From positions 124,001-188,000 of the forward strand of contig JALMLS010000480.1 of the NCBI GenBank assembly GCA_038496445.1: a DNA stretch of 64,000 nt. Direction: 5' to 3'. Below are positions 1 to 10,779 of the stretch, piece after piece. The notes beneath the pieces are model-generated. The model worked only from the letters and a program-made list of their open reading frames with translations. It did not search any database and was not told where the DNA came from. Source of the DNA: Trichosphaerium sp. ATCC 40318. Its lineage: Eukaryota > Discosea > Flabellinia > Trichosidae. The translations under genes and the position numbers were made by a program. Within the stretch, counting starts at the first letter, position 1. Each line of letters starts with the position of its first letter.

Positions 1-645
1 CTGGCGTCGATAGGCGATTTAGTATCGCTTGCAAGAAGAACAGAACACTCCGTTTAAAACGTACAGCAACTAGACTGCGATCGCTTTAATGATAGCGAAT
101 GAAATACAGTTGGGTTGATGCGAGAGAACAGTACGTATTAGTCCAGTTTGGTTCAGACGATCGTATGCGCCTAATCGCGCTATCAATGCTCGTTTTGATT
201 GTGCTGAGTTCCTAACACAGACCCAAACAACCCAAACCATAAAACCGCATGAAACTACAAGATAGAACTGTTCGACGCGCAGGGAAGTTAGTTTGAAAGC
301 AAGAAAGCGATCTCCGGCTATGCCTATCTTTTGCGATTTTCCTTTGTTCGAGCGTATTCGCGTCGATGGATGCGTTCAGTACGTGTTTATGTAGTTATCA
401 TAAAAAGCCACGTGAGGATTATTTACGTAAATACGTGTCAAATTATTACCGTTTGCGTTCCTTCGTTTCTCAGTTGTTTGTTTGTTGTGTTTCCTTGTGC
501 TTTTGGAACACTCGTATCGTACTAACATGATAGAGTGTAAGGAATCCACGTAGCTGTGAAAGGAGAAGGATTGAAGCACATTGGAACAAGCGAGATTTTT
601 TGTGACACAATAAAATAGGACAGATAACAAAGAAAGCAACGCTTT
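1..645. other. Intergenic region upstream of the first gene
   Basis: I see no convincing gene here. Short open frames exist on both strands but have no signal peptide, splice structure or recognisable domain. The stretch just before position 646 probably holds the promoter and 5' leader of the secreted-protein gene that starts there. Confidence 0.4.
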
Positions 646-3600
646 ATGGGGACATATTCTGTTATTTTCATTGCTCTACTTGTGTCTATAGTATCATCAA
701 GGCCTCTCGCATTTTTGCCAGGTATTGAGGATGGAAGTTTTGATCCCCCATTCTCAGGAGAGATAGCCATAGACGGTACGTTAAACTGAAGCAATTTTAG
801 TAAAAACAGCAAAGTGAGAACATTCTTTTGGTAACGTTCTTGCTTGATGGTGTTTACATTATGACACCAGACATGCTTTTGCGTAGATACACTACTCTTA
901 GGGTTTATATGTGGTAATGTAAGGTTTTGATTGTTTTATTTAGTGTTTTACATAAAAACCGACTCTGGCTCTACAACTGCTACGATAGCTGGCGACGAAT
1001 TTACTTGGCAAGGTATGCGAGATTTTTTTTCAGATAGTGATGTGTATTTACGTACTACCTTTTGGGTGTGACGTTATATATTTTGATTTCGGATAGTCAC
1101 GTGATAACAACCGTCACTTCGCCCAGTTGTAGTTTTATACCCATTTGTAGTAAAATTTTGTTCCTTTTTTTTTTTGTCCTAATTGAGTTTGTCCGCAAAT
1201 TGGGTTTGTTTTTGTGGGTACTAAATTATTAATTAGCATCACAGACGTTGGGTGGCGAAGAAAGAATGGGTGTACGCTAGATTTTTTATTATGTTGACAA
1301 GAAACACTGGTTATTTTTTTTGTTTTTGGTTAAAGGTCAAATTGTACTTGTTTTGTTATGAAACTGTGGTTTTCGAACCCGTGATGATAGTGTTACTGAT
1401 AAAAACATAGCTAGTTACATTTTTTGATGGGCTGGGCGATCGTAAGGCACGTCATATCCAGTAATTAAACCGTTTTGTTTTAACTTACGTCTTTTTATTA
1501 GCTCACTTACGAAGGTGTTGCTTGTACGCTATTTTTGTCTTTGTAGCTTAAAATATATCTCTAAAGATTTAAACTATAGCGCGCTGTGTTCCTTCCCCAA
1601 GTTTTGGACAATTGGACCCAGCCACTTTTGGTTGGAACTATGTTTGGTATATCAAGATTCTTTTTTTTTTTATCTCATTTTTACTAAGGGGAAAAGATGC
1701 TGGGACTGGTTCCTTCATATCGGCAAAAATGATCGTTCTAAATAGAGAAAATGGGTTCTTTGCTACTTTTGTTTATCTATCTCCCAACACTGGCCTTGGC
1801 TCCGATAATACATGGCATGAAGAAGATATAGATAGCACTACCAATGTACAAACAATTTTTTTAGCTTTTTTTTTCGAAGTCTCTTCTTTTTGTTCCAACC
1901 ACCACGTGTTTTTTTTTTTCGTTCTAAATAATATCAAAAGTAGTTTATATCGTTATTCAAAGCATTTTTTGTCAGTTACGGTTTTTGGTGCAACCAGAAA
2001 TGAGGTATTTAGAAAAAAGTTTTCGGCGTACTTTTTTTTTTGCGTGTTTTTTTTCCTCTTTTGCCTCACTCCTTATGTAGCAATGGACGATAGCGAACGT
2101 TTTTTGGTTTGGCGCCCTGGGTGATATAACAGATGATGCGACTTCTAGTATAAACTTTATCAATGACAATGGTGATATTGGCACCTTAAACACCGGAATG
2201 ATGGAGTTGTTTGCCACCTTTGCAACCCCACCTGCCCTACCCTCATTTACTGGCTGGGGTGACACAAATGGGCGCCCTAGATCACTTGATGTGAGTTTTA
2301 ATGCATTTTGTACTCTGAGAGCGAGATCATTCATACGCCTTGTTCGAATTGTCTTGATTTTTTTTTTTTCAGCTGTTATTTTTCTACTGGTACCCTTTTT
2401 ATTACTGTAATAATTTTGATTTGTAGCAATGGTTTAATCCCACCACCGATATTTCTCCTGATTATTTGAGTGGATCACCAACGGTTAATCCCTTTTATTA
2501 TGCTCTTACAAATGATGACTCAAGTTTTCCTGAGGTATGTCAGTAGACAACTGCATGATGGGATCGGACACGTGTCACTTTTTTTTTCTTGTTTTTATTT
2601 ATACTAAACTATTTTCTGTTCTTTACAGGTTTTTTTAATTCAATTTGGTATTGGTACAAGGTACGCAGAAGCTCATTTTTGTCAAACTAAAATTTTTTTT
2701 TTTTTTTTTCCTTCTTTCGAAGAACTGTATTGACTTCGTTTTATAGTGCCGGTGTAAAAAGGGCCTGGTTAGATGAAACTACATTAACATTAGGGGGTAG
2801 AGTGGTGTATGTTATATTATCATTCTTGTGATGCACGTTGAAGTACAAATGAGCTAATTTGTTTTTTTTTGTTTAGTCAACAGTCAGATTTTGACACAAT
2901 GGGACCATCTCCTTCTTCTACGGCTGAAGAGATTGATAGGTGTAGAGGAACATGTACAATCCCACGTATGGCTAAACGTGAATACAACAATATCAAGGGA
3001 TTTAGAAATCAAAAGTGTATCCTTCTTTTCTTTCTTTTTTTTAAATGTCTTATCTTGCAATGCGTACCTTGTAGTTTTTACCTTGACACATCAAAGTATC
3101 GATGGAAGGCAAACATAATGATATTTTGAACCTTGTGAGCGATGACCATTGTCAAGTTAACGCAAAGCTGGGTAAGACTGACGATTCTAAGTCAACACGT
3201 GTGACTCTACTTGGATTCAGTGTTGGTAAGTACATCTTTGTAACTCTCCTTTCTTTTTTGTTTCTTTTTGTTTGATACGTGATTATTGTTCTTACTTGGT
3301 TTCATAAAGGTGATGAGAAGATATTGGTTGGATGTGATGATAAACATGCGTCTGTTGTTCAACTCAACGGCAAACCGTTGGCATCAAAACAAAAGTTTTC
3401 ATCTTCTTCAGGATTCATTTCTCTCAATGAAGATGGTACAGTGACTGTTGCATTCCCATTGTACCAGTTCAAATTATCTATCGTTCAAGTTGGTACACCT
3501 TCATGTCATGTTGGGTTTAATATCAAACATTGGCATGGCGATCATGACTCTCCTCCACACGGTACGCATATTTGTCTATGAAGACTTAAAATGTCAACAA

Positions 3601-3928
3601 CAACTGGTCATCTGTTTTTTCTGTTATTTTAAACCATTGTCTCAGGTCTTCTTGGATTGACAGTCCACGACATTGGTACAAGTATTCAATCAAAGATGGA
3701 CGCACTTCTGAAAGATAATTTACATGATTTCCGTGTTTCTGGTATGTCTTGGATCCGTTTCGTTTCTCTTTTTTTTTTAACTCTGTTCTTAACCTCTTTT
3801 GTTTGTTAGACATGTTCTCATCTGACTTTAAACACAACCGATACAATGCAACATTGTCAAGTGCTTCTGATTTGAAAATGAATCAATACTTTGCAAAGAG
3901 AAGTGTTTTCATATCAGAGACCATCTAA
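646..3928 (+). CDS. Secreted multi-exon protein with a VWD-like C-terminal region
   Basis: The ATG at 646 opens a clear signal peptide (MGTYSVIFIALLVSIVSS). Exon 1 ends at 775 and exon 2 is 944-1012. A long intron of about 600 bases then leads to an exon near 1615, and further short introns follow to the TAA at 3926-3928. The middle (about 1.6-2.6 kb) is a globular, Trp/Phe/Gly-rich region that I do not recognise. The C-terminal part (2.9-3.9 kb) reads GFRNQK...LVSDDHCQVNAKLG and then a run of beta-strand-like segments. This pattern resembles the start of von Willebrand type D-like domains in secreted protist and plant proteins; that match is from memory and moderate. The reading frame stays open across the 2.8 kb junction only if the donor GT at about 2808 is used, which joins the two halves into one gene. 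The long second intron could instead hide another exon. Role: probably an extracellular or matrix protein. Confidence 0.65.
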
Positions 3929-3977
3929 TTAAATAAATTACAATATTTTTCCAATACATCTTTGTTTGTTTTTAATC

Positions 3978-4317
3978 ACGTGCCTATACCCCCCTTATTG
4001 TAATCACTCTTGCCGATTCTTTCAATACCGCTAATATACACCAACAAAACAGCAGGGGTCCAACTGTAGTTCCCATTTCTCCAATAAATGCCTCAACTGA
4101 TGCTCCAACAACTTCACCAACAGTACTGTTAGCACATACAACAGCAATCCTGTCCAACCAACTAGTCACCAGCCTATGTGCATCTTTAGGATTCTTTATC
4201 GTCTGGGCCACAATCGCAATTGCAAGTGCAACAGATGTTCTGGTAGCTAGCATTACAGGTGTTGTTATTTTTTTTATGTACATCAAGCAGATTCATTTAT
4301 ATACACGCACTTGGTAA
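3978..4317 (+). pseudogene. 3' end of a membrane-anchored surface protein (gene fragment)
   Basis: An open frame ends at the TAA at 4315-4317. It encodes a Pro/Thr-rich stretch (STDAPTTSPT) followed by a strongly hydrophobic segment and a short basic tail. This is the mucin stalk plus transmembrane layout seen in the intact surface genes at 19.8, 28.1 and 51.2 kb. No start codon, signal peptide or upstream ectodomain exons can be joined to it, so it looks like a left-over 3' fragment. It could be a terminal exon of a gene I failed to assemble. Confidence 0.4.
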
Positions 4318-4635
4318 ACTGCGATAGTACAAGGTGGTGCTTTTTTTAATTTACTTGATGGCTCATTTGAAGCAAACAACCCAGACTTCATAGTATCTGA
4401 TAGTTCAACGGAGTATATATAGCCCCAGTTAGTAGTTATTCAATTGAACTAAACATAAATTCAACATCACAACCTTCACAATGATTGAAAATGAACCTAG
4501 GAATCTTTGACTTAATATTTACTTGTGTGATGGATAATGCTATTATTACAGGTACGTTTTCCTGCATCTAAGTTAGTTTATCGCCTCCTCTTTAATTTGA
4601 TTTGTTAGGGTTATATCTAAAGTCGTCTGACTTAC

Positions 4636-5022
4636 TTGTTGTGCCGGCAGATATTACCTTCAATACTACAACATTCTCGTACGCAAACGGGTGACTTCAT
4701 TTCTGAATTTTTGTATGTGCCTATACCTCCTACCACGATAGCACCTACACTTCCTCCTACCACTCTTCCACCTACAACAATACCTCCTACCACACTATCT
4801 CCTACAATGCTGCCTCCTACCACGCTAGCTCCTACAACACTACCTCTTACCATGCTACTTGATATTGAAAACCACATAAATAAAATAGTGGTTACAATAT
4901 GTAGTTTCTATTGGACCTTTTTATTCCTTCAGCTTTATGATGCATTGTTTTATGTATGGCAAAGGTGTATTAAAAATCAGGAGCAGAAATTGGCAAGTTA
5001 TTTTATGGAGTTGATTCGATAG
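4636..5022 (+). pseudogene. PPTT-repeat mucin stalk plus hydrophobic end (gene fragment)
   Basis: The open frame contains about ten PPTT[IL] units (PTTLPPTTIPPTTLSPT), followed by a hydrophobic stretch and a charged tail ending at 5022. A short upstream piece at 4330-4440 (reading GGAFFNLLDGSFEANNPDF) is also protein-like but is broken by stops. The words before the Pro/Thr tract (gtgcctatacc) also occur just before the fragment at 3978, so the two pieces are probably partial duplicates of one surface-protein gene. The tract could be translated, but no complete gene is visible. Confidence 0.4.
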
Positions 5023-5456
5023 ACTACATTGATGTTGTTTTCGACATTCTCCGTGTTCATGAAAGCTTGTTTCATGAGTGAGATTTTGTGCACTTTGACA
5101 TGTGCTATGGTATTAGCTAACAACCAAGTTTTGTTCATTTGTGTGTTGTGAATTTCTTCATGTTATTGATGGAGTACTCTTCAAAATACCTCTTGGCTAC
5201 AAGTATTGTTGCATGTGCTAATAAAGGGCAATAAGTGAAATTGATTATTTTGTTATATAAAATACAGTATCGAACTAAAGTACTACAACACTTACGCTTC
5301 GGACTGTACTCATCTTCAAAGGAAAATGGCTTTATTTCTTTTGATATCTTGTACTGTTTCTTCCAGTTTGTAACTTCTTTTTCTTTTATGGGTTGTATTG
5401 TTAGTTCCTTGAATAGCAACAAACACCAAGTTAGTACAAAAAGAAACAAGTTTACG
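5023..5456. other. Downstream flank of the F-box gene, with a homologous block
   Basis: On the minus strand this holds sequence that reads VTNWKKQYKIS, out of frame with the end of the neighbouring F-box gene. The same words occur on the plus strand at 31.07-31.12 kb. It is either a lost 3' coding part of the F-box gene, beyond a frame-breaking change, or an unassigned exon. No other gene is seen. Confidence 0.4.
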
Positions 5457-8393
5457 TCATACGTCAAAAAAGCCAAATGTGACGATTGGTTCAATCCGAG
5501 GTTTTTTTGGTATTGGTTCCATGCTTTGAACAGGAAGTGTTTGGAGTTGCTCATGTGGTTGAACTGGTTCCTGGAACCAAGCGGATCGCTCCAATGGATT
5601 GTTTTCCTTTAAAACACAATTAACAAATGTGCCATTCAACAAGATATATTTTGATGCACTGTCCAGTCCAACAAAGCTATAAATGTCTTGTTTATATATA
5701 TTGGTGGTAAAGTACCTTTGATATGTTCATATGGGCATTTGAAGGTGCAACAAGTTTGCTCAATGGGAAAGTCTTGAACCAAAGAGGTTTCCAATATTCG
5801 TTTTTAAAACAAACATTACGATAGTACTTGTTCACACTACCAAGTTGACATAGCCCATGTGCATCAAGATAATCCACAACATGGAGTCTTATCTCATATG
5901 GCATTTGTTCAAAAACCTGTAAAACAAAACAAATCAACAACCAACACCACAAGCAACAATTAAAAAAGTACTTACTGTAATCTTCAGTGATGAGTTGAAA
6001 CATTTAAGCCAGAAACAAAAGTTGTATCTTCCGCCAGATGTTATACGCTTTTTTGAGGGTTCTCTATGTCCTGGATAAACAATGGCATAGCATGGTCTTT
6101 GTTCAACAATAACATCAGAGTCATTGTCTCTTGGGAAGACCAATTCACCACCTTAAACAGTCAACCAAATGAGTCAAAAAAAAAGTACTAGGTCAAAATC
6201 AAAAGTACCTGTACATCCTGTAAAAGTTCCCAAACATATATTTACTGTATAGTCACTGGATTCAACATCAAGATTATGCAAATTAGTATTACGTTCATTA
6301 AAATACCGAATCGAAGCATCAGTGCCTTGCAATACTTCATGTTCTGAAAGACCATATAGAGTATGAATAATTTTACTAACAATATCACCACACACGCTCT
6401 AGAATAAGATTAAGCAAATGTTGTTTGAAATACAATTGCCAAATGGTACACGTGTACATACCTTAATAAAGTTTGAGAATCCATATTCCTTCAAAACCAG
6501 TTCATTTGTGAGTGGCAGAAAAGATTTGTTAATATTTAAAGTTTCACAACTCTTCACATTGTTTTCCTATTATTTCGAAGGTATATATATCTTTGTCGTA
6601 GATTTCCATCATATCTCTTGTTGGATAAACACCAGACTTAATAGAATCAAACACAGGACATTGACTCACATTGGCGGCGAAAAAATTAAGTAAATCTGGG
6701 GATAGTGGCTTGTAGATATTTTTCATGACGTTAAACTCATCAATTGCTGTATTTTCAAAGGTAGGGTCTTTAAGTCTAAGTAATGGTACTTTATCACGTC
6801 TTGGAAGCTTATCACGTGTTCCTATTTTTAAGTGAGTGAGCAAACATCAAGAAGCAGTGTTGAAAGTTTGAAATAAAATCAGTACCTGTTGGTTCAAAAG
6901 TCAGCACAACGAGTTTGTTCTTATTGTTGTTGTTTGATACTGTAATAAGCTTATTCTTAAATCCAACAAATGAAGTCAGCTGCACTTGTCTCCATATCCA
7001 GAATATTTCGGTTTGAGAAGTAGAGCAACAACACAAGTCGCCACCAAAATATCCTGAAAATCTATAGCCAATAGCTTCCGCTTGCCTGAGGTAAAAGCTT
7101 AGATTAAGTACTGCTGCTGTTCTATTACGTACTGTGCTGTTAGGAATATGCATGCGTCTTGATGAACATGCCATGAGCTTAAGCAGTAGCCAATAGGTTT
7201 ATTCCATGTTTTTTCGCACCTCTAGTAAGTTAGATATTGAACACTGAACATTGCAAAACCACGTAATACTACAACAAAAAAGTTACTTACGTGTTCTTCA
7301 ATAAACGGATATCCATCTCGCTCAACTATGACTTCATCGACTGACCTCATTTTACGAATGCTTGTAAAAGGTAATTCGACTGTTTCTGAAACAGTGTTCC
7401 CATTCACAAACTTTCGTACTGACTTAGGAATTGTTGAAAAACAAAGTCAATCGTACCTGTAGTTGGTGTCCAAACGGACCTCTTATCCAACATATAGAAT
7501 CAACACAATAGATCTCTCCACCGGCATATATATTTCTAGGAGGCGAATACATTAGGAAAATAAAGTTGGAGAGCAGGTAATGGAGGACGTGCAGATTAGA
7601 GGGTAAAAAGGAAAAAGTGTTCAAGTCGAAATACCAAATCTTTAATGTAGTCGATAAGATTAAGACATCATCAATGATGCCAGCACTTGTATAGAATAGA
7701 GTGCTGGCATCTTTGCCACGTGGGATCTATGTTAATATGTTAGTACGAAGCTATTTGTTAAAGATAGTACTTTAATGTCCTTGAAGTCGTATAATCTCAA
7801 ATCGAGTACTTTTGGATTACTATTACTGCTAAAAACTAAAGCGTCATCGTTCCAAAAAACAGCCATAGTTACAGGGGACTCCAAGGTTTCTTTGGTATTG
7901 AGAACGTCTTTTCTCTTCCTTGGATCGAAGTTGTAGTTTGTAAAGACATGTACACGCCTAAAACGAACAAACGTCAATAAAAAAAAAATATCACGTGACA
8001 TGGAAGGAAAATAAATCATACAAGGTCGAAATAACAGCCATAGATCCACCACTTGAAGAAAACACTATTTTAGTGTATTTCTCTTTGTTTGTTTTGTCTG
8101 GAATTGTTATGGTATTGATTGCTCTCCAATTATCATCTTTGGCATCAAAAATCGTTACAATAGATGATGTAGCATTGTCAACAGACTCTGAACTATTTGT
8201 TTTGTCTGACGTATTGTCGATAGATGTAGAATAAACCTTTTTGCCCTGAGTTACACAAGCAGCGTAGTTTTCGCAAAGACCTTGACCAGTAAGTACGTCT
8301 TAAAGTCATGTATAGAGCACCTATAGCATTGATGTTGTCATTTTCTGCTACTAATAGTTCTATTTGGCTAAACCTTCCTTCACGAAATGCCAT
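5457..8393 (-). CDS. Propeller-like / degenerate 2OG-oxygenase / F-box multidomain protein
   Basis: Read on the minus strand from ATG 8393. The N-terminal half (8.4-7.2 kb) has repeated hydrophobic strands such as SSGGSMAVIS and DDVLILSTTLKIWYFDL, typical of a WD/kelch-like propeller. The middle (6.9-6.0 kb) contains DYTVNICLG ... GELVF ... GGRYNF, the core of prolyl-4-hydroxylase-like 2-oxoglutarate/Fe(II) oxygenases. The end (about 5.9-5.7 kb) is an F-box (MPYEIRLHVVDYLDAHGLCQL) followed by a linker ending at 5457. In the oxygenase core the expected HxD is replaced (aligned residues DVE) and the distal His is absent, while the Arg of the RYN motif remains, so it is probably catalytically dead. 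The phase between about 8300 and 8240 does not join cleanly, meaning either a frameshift or a missed intron. Likely role: substrate receptor of an SCF ubiquitin ligase with the dead oxygenase as a binding module. Joining all parts into one gene is inferred from open phase across GTAC...AG introns. Confidence 0.6.
7676..7711. repeat. Perfect 12-bp inverted repeat with 12-base loop inside an exon
   Basis: The arms GATGCCAGCACT (7676-7687) and AGTGCTGGCATC (7700-7711) are exact reverse complements. They lie inside the propeller part of the minus-strand F-box gene and are in frame as coding sequence, so an RNA hairpin in the transcript is possible. Confidence 0.7.
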
Positions 8394-8715
8394 CTGTTTT
8401 TTAACTGACTTCACTTGTACTCAGAGTTAAGTTGTTGTTTAAGTTATGAAGTGTTTGTGGAATGTTGTAATGTTTCTTTCACCAATACAATGCTAGTCAA
8501 AACACTTAGCATTGTACTACCATCGGTGTTGATGCTCAAGAGAAGAACGCAATAGCAGATTTAGACTTACTTAGAAAACAATACCATAGTCTACATTCAC
8601 CATTAACACGTGTAAGTCTCTGGTTGACAGAAAGAACTTTGTTGATTTTCAAGAAATGACTATTTGGTTAGGAAGATACTGATGTTTTTATTGATGTGGG
8701 TTTAAACTGAAGATT

Positions 8716-9004
8716 TCAAGCGGTTGGATCATCAGTAGGACCATTTCTGCATCTACGAATGCATACACGTGTTCTTTGTCTACAAACTGCATTGCTAACC
8801 TCATCATTTTCAATGCAAGCACGTCCTCTACGGATACAACGACGAGCACAAGGGCCACTCATTGGATCGCCAGTTGGATCAGGATCATCTTGAGCCTTGT
8901 TTTGCGAAGTTAGAGGATAAACAATAGTTGGACTTCGTGTAATGTACCATGCTAATGACAATTAGAGCAAGTAAAGCGAGGGCAAGGAGAGTAAGGTATT
9001 GCAT
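8716..9004 (-). CDS. Small secreted arginine-rich six-cysteine peptide
   Basis: Two exons on the minus strand: exon 1 is 9004-8948 and exon 2 is 8895-8716, joined across a 52-base GTAC...AG intron in phase 0. Exon 1 is a complete signal peptide (MQYLTLLALALLALIVISM). Exon 2 adds an acidic linker (QDDPDPTGDP) and then a basic core with the spacing C-x3-C-x6-C-x10-C-x6-C-x3-C, which is mirror-symmetric, with Arg at about a third of the core positions. The whole product is about 78 residues. The C-x3-C pairs on two predicted helices resemble the alpha-hairpinin layout, but with an extra outer pair. No known family is assigned. It could be a defence or signalling peptide, or a pro-peptide. The start is chosen because it gives the signal peptide; the unspliced frame would lack one. 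Confidence 0.7.
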
Positions 9005-10751
9005 GTTGAGGAGTTGTTGTCTGATATTGAGTGTTTTCGTTATGACTGTTTTTTCTCGTACATAAGCACTGTATCACAACTTGCTTATCGGCCGAAGATT
9101 GCGGCCAATGTATTTCACTGCTTCGATCGAATCTGTTGTCGTCACGTTCGCTAAACATCGCTACACTGCTGTCGCTTCTTCCAACACAACATTGTTTTGT
9201 ATGCGATGTCAGTACTGTAGCTAGCGCAAGTTAAGATGTGAACTATCAAAATGTTGCGTTGAACTAGCGGTGCTTTTACGTTGTCAATCAGGTATGTCTT
9301 TAAAAAAACACGATGTCAGCGACAACGTTAAAGTGTACTTTGATATTTCACAACTATTTTTCCGCAGCCCGCATGTTGTGAACACATTTTACTCAAACTA
9401 GCGCAAAAATGTTTCACTTGATGTTTTATTTTTAGAAGCTATAACCGACAAAGTTAAAAATGAAAATCAGCAACAAAAAGTAGCCCGTCTTACTGATTAC
9501 ACTGCTGTCTACTGATTTTGATTTAAAAAAGCTTGGTCACGTGTTTAAAAAAGACAGAAATGGGCAAGCACAGCCTTCAAACATACTTTTTTTTCTCTAC
9601 AATTGATACTGCGAGTACTTATTCTCAAGCCACCAGGATTGTGATACGACAAATAAATTGAGTTTCTAGTACATCCAGCGCTACCATAATACAGTAGGCA
9701 GCTATTACTGCCAGTGCAGATTGGCCCAAATAACCATTACCAAACATCCAGAGTGGGCATTTAACGGATAACAAAAAACACAAGCTTCTGATATTTAGGC
9801 ACGTAGGAGATCCATGCATGGCTACTTATATGCCTTTCAGAAGCACTGCAAGCGAGTTAAACAAGTAAACATGCTAAGGTTCAAAGGTGACCTGATAATC
9901 GCAATGGAAATGATGACAGTTTTTGAAGATATTTCTTTTAGCTCCAAATAGGCGACTTTAAGCATTAGGAACTGAATTGTGACAAAAACACTGAAATGAA
10001 CTAACTTATGGCACAAGATATAGTCAAATCAAGGTGTTATCGCATATCACCAGCTAGATATTGACCTAGCACCAGAAGTTGTACTTTGTGGAGGTCAGAA
10101 GACAGCACCGAGGTTTAATAAAGTTGAAACTAATCTTTGTTTCGTTGTATCATCAGTTGTATGGAAGCCAAATGTGATTGAAGTAGTTTGTTGATAAACC
10201 CAATTTAATAAACCTGAGTTGTCAAGGTCTTTGCGCAATCTACGGTGCTAGTGTCACACGACAACAAAGAACAACACCACATCTCTCAAAAGGTTTACAT
10301 CATCAACTTTAACGAGTACTCTTTCGATTATGAGGAATTTATCATACTAGAATGAACAAAAATTTGTTGGTATCTAACACAACAGCAAATACCAAAGCGC
10401 AACTGTCACTCATGAGCAATTCAATCAATGACACATTACGATAGAAAAAGTTTTTTAATGTAATGTAATTTGTACAAGAGATCAATCCAATATGGGATGG
10501 TCTCCTGCTACGTTGATCCAGTAGTTGCAGCCGAGTGAGATGGACTCTCCCCTTCAATATGGTAGTGTTGGACCAATCTAATGCTTTTAAAACACTCAAA
10601 ATACTTCGTCAATTTCTGCTTCTGAAGGCTAGTTGGTTATAGGCGGTTAAAATGTGCTCAATAGTTGGCACATTTAAAATCTAAGCGATTTTTTGGACAA
10701 GAACTGCAGTCAACTTAATTCAAATTGTGTTTAATGTGTTACTTAATTTAG
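9005..10751. other. Intergenic region without a supported gene
   Basis: About 1.7 kb with no credible exon chain. A minus-strand open frame at 10342-10599 has a few words resembling a decayed leucine-rich repeat (VLKALDWSNTTI), but it lacks an ATG and any F-box part. One CACGTG lies at 9538. I see nothing else. Confidence 0.5.
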
Positions 10752-10779
10752 ACTGGCACTGTGATCACGTTGTATCAAA
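10752..10779 (+). promoter_or_regulatory. Conserved leader/promoter of F-box LRR gene A
   Basis: The bases just before the ATG (actggcact gtgatcacg ttgtatcaaa) match those before LRR gene C at 56987-57014 almost base for base, although the two genes are 46 kb apart. The corresponding site in gene C contains CACGTGATC. This is probably a shared core promoter or 5' leader that was copied along with the genes. Confidence 0.5.

Noticed and set aside
5135-5612. Long overlapping open frames on both strands.
   Set aside because: They overlap the tail of the F-box gene in other frames and have no domain; the duplicate at 30.9-31.2 kb does not preserve either frame along its whole length.
10342-10599. 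Minus-strand open frame with a possible decayed leucine-rich repeat.
   Set aside because: No ATG, no F-box part and only one weak repeat-like word; no neighbours support a gene.
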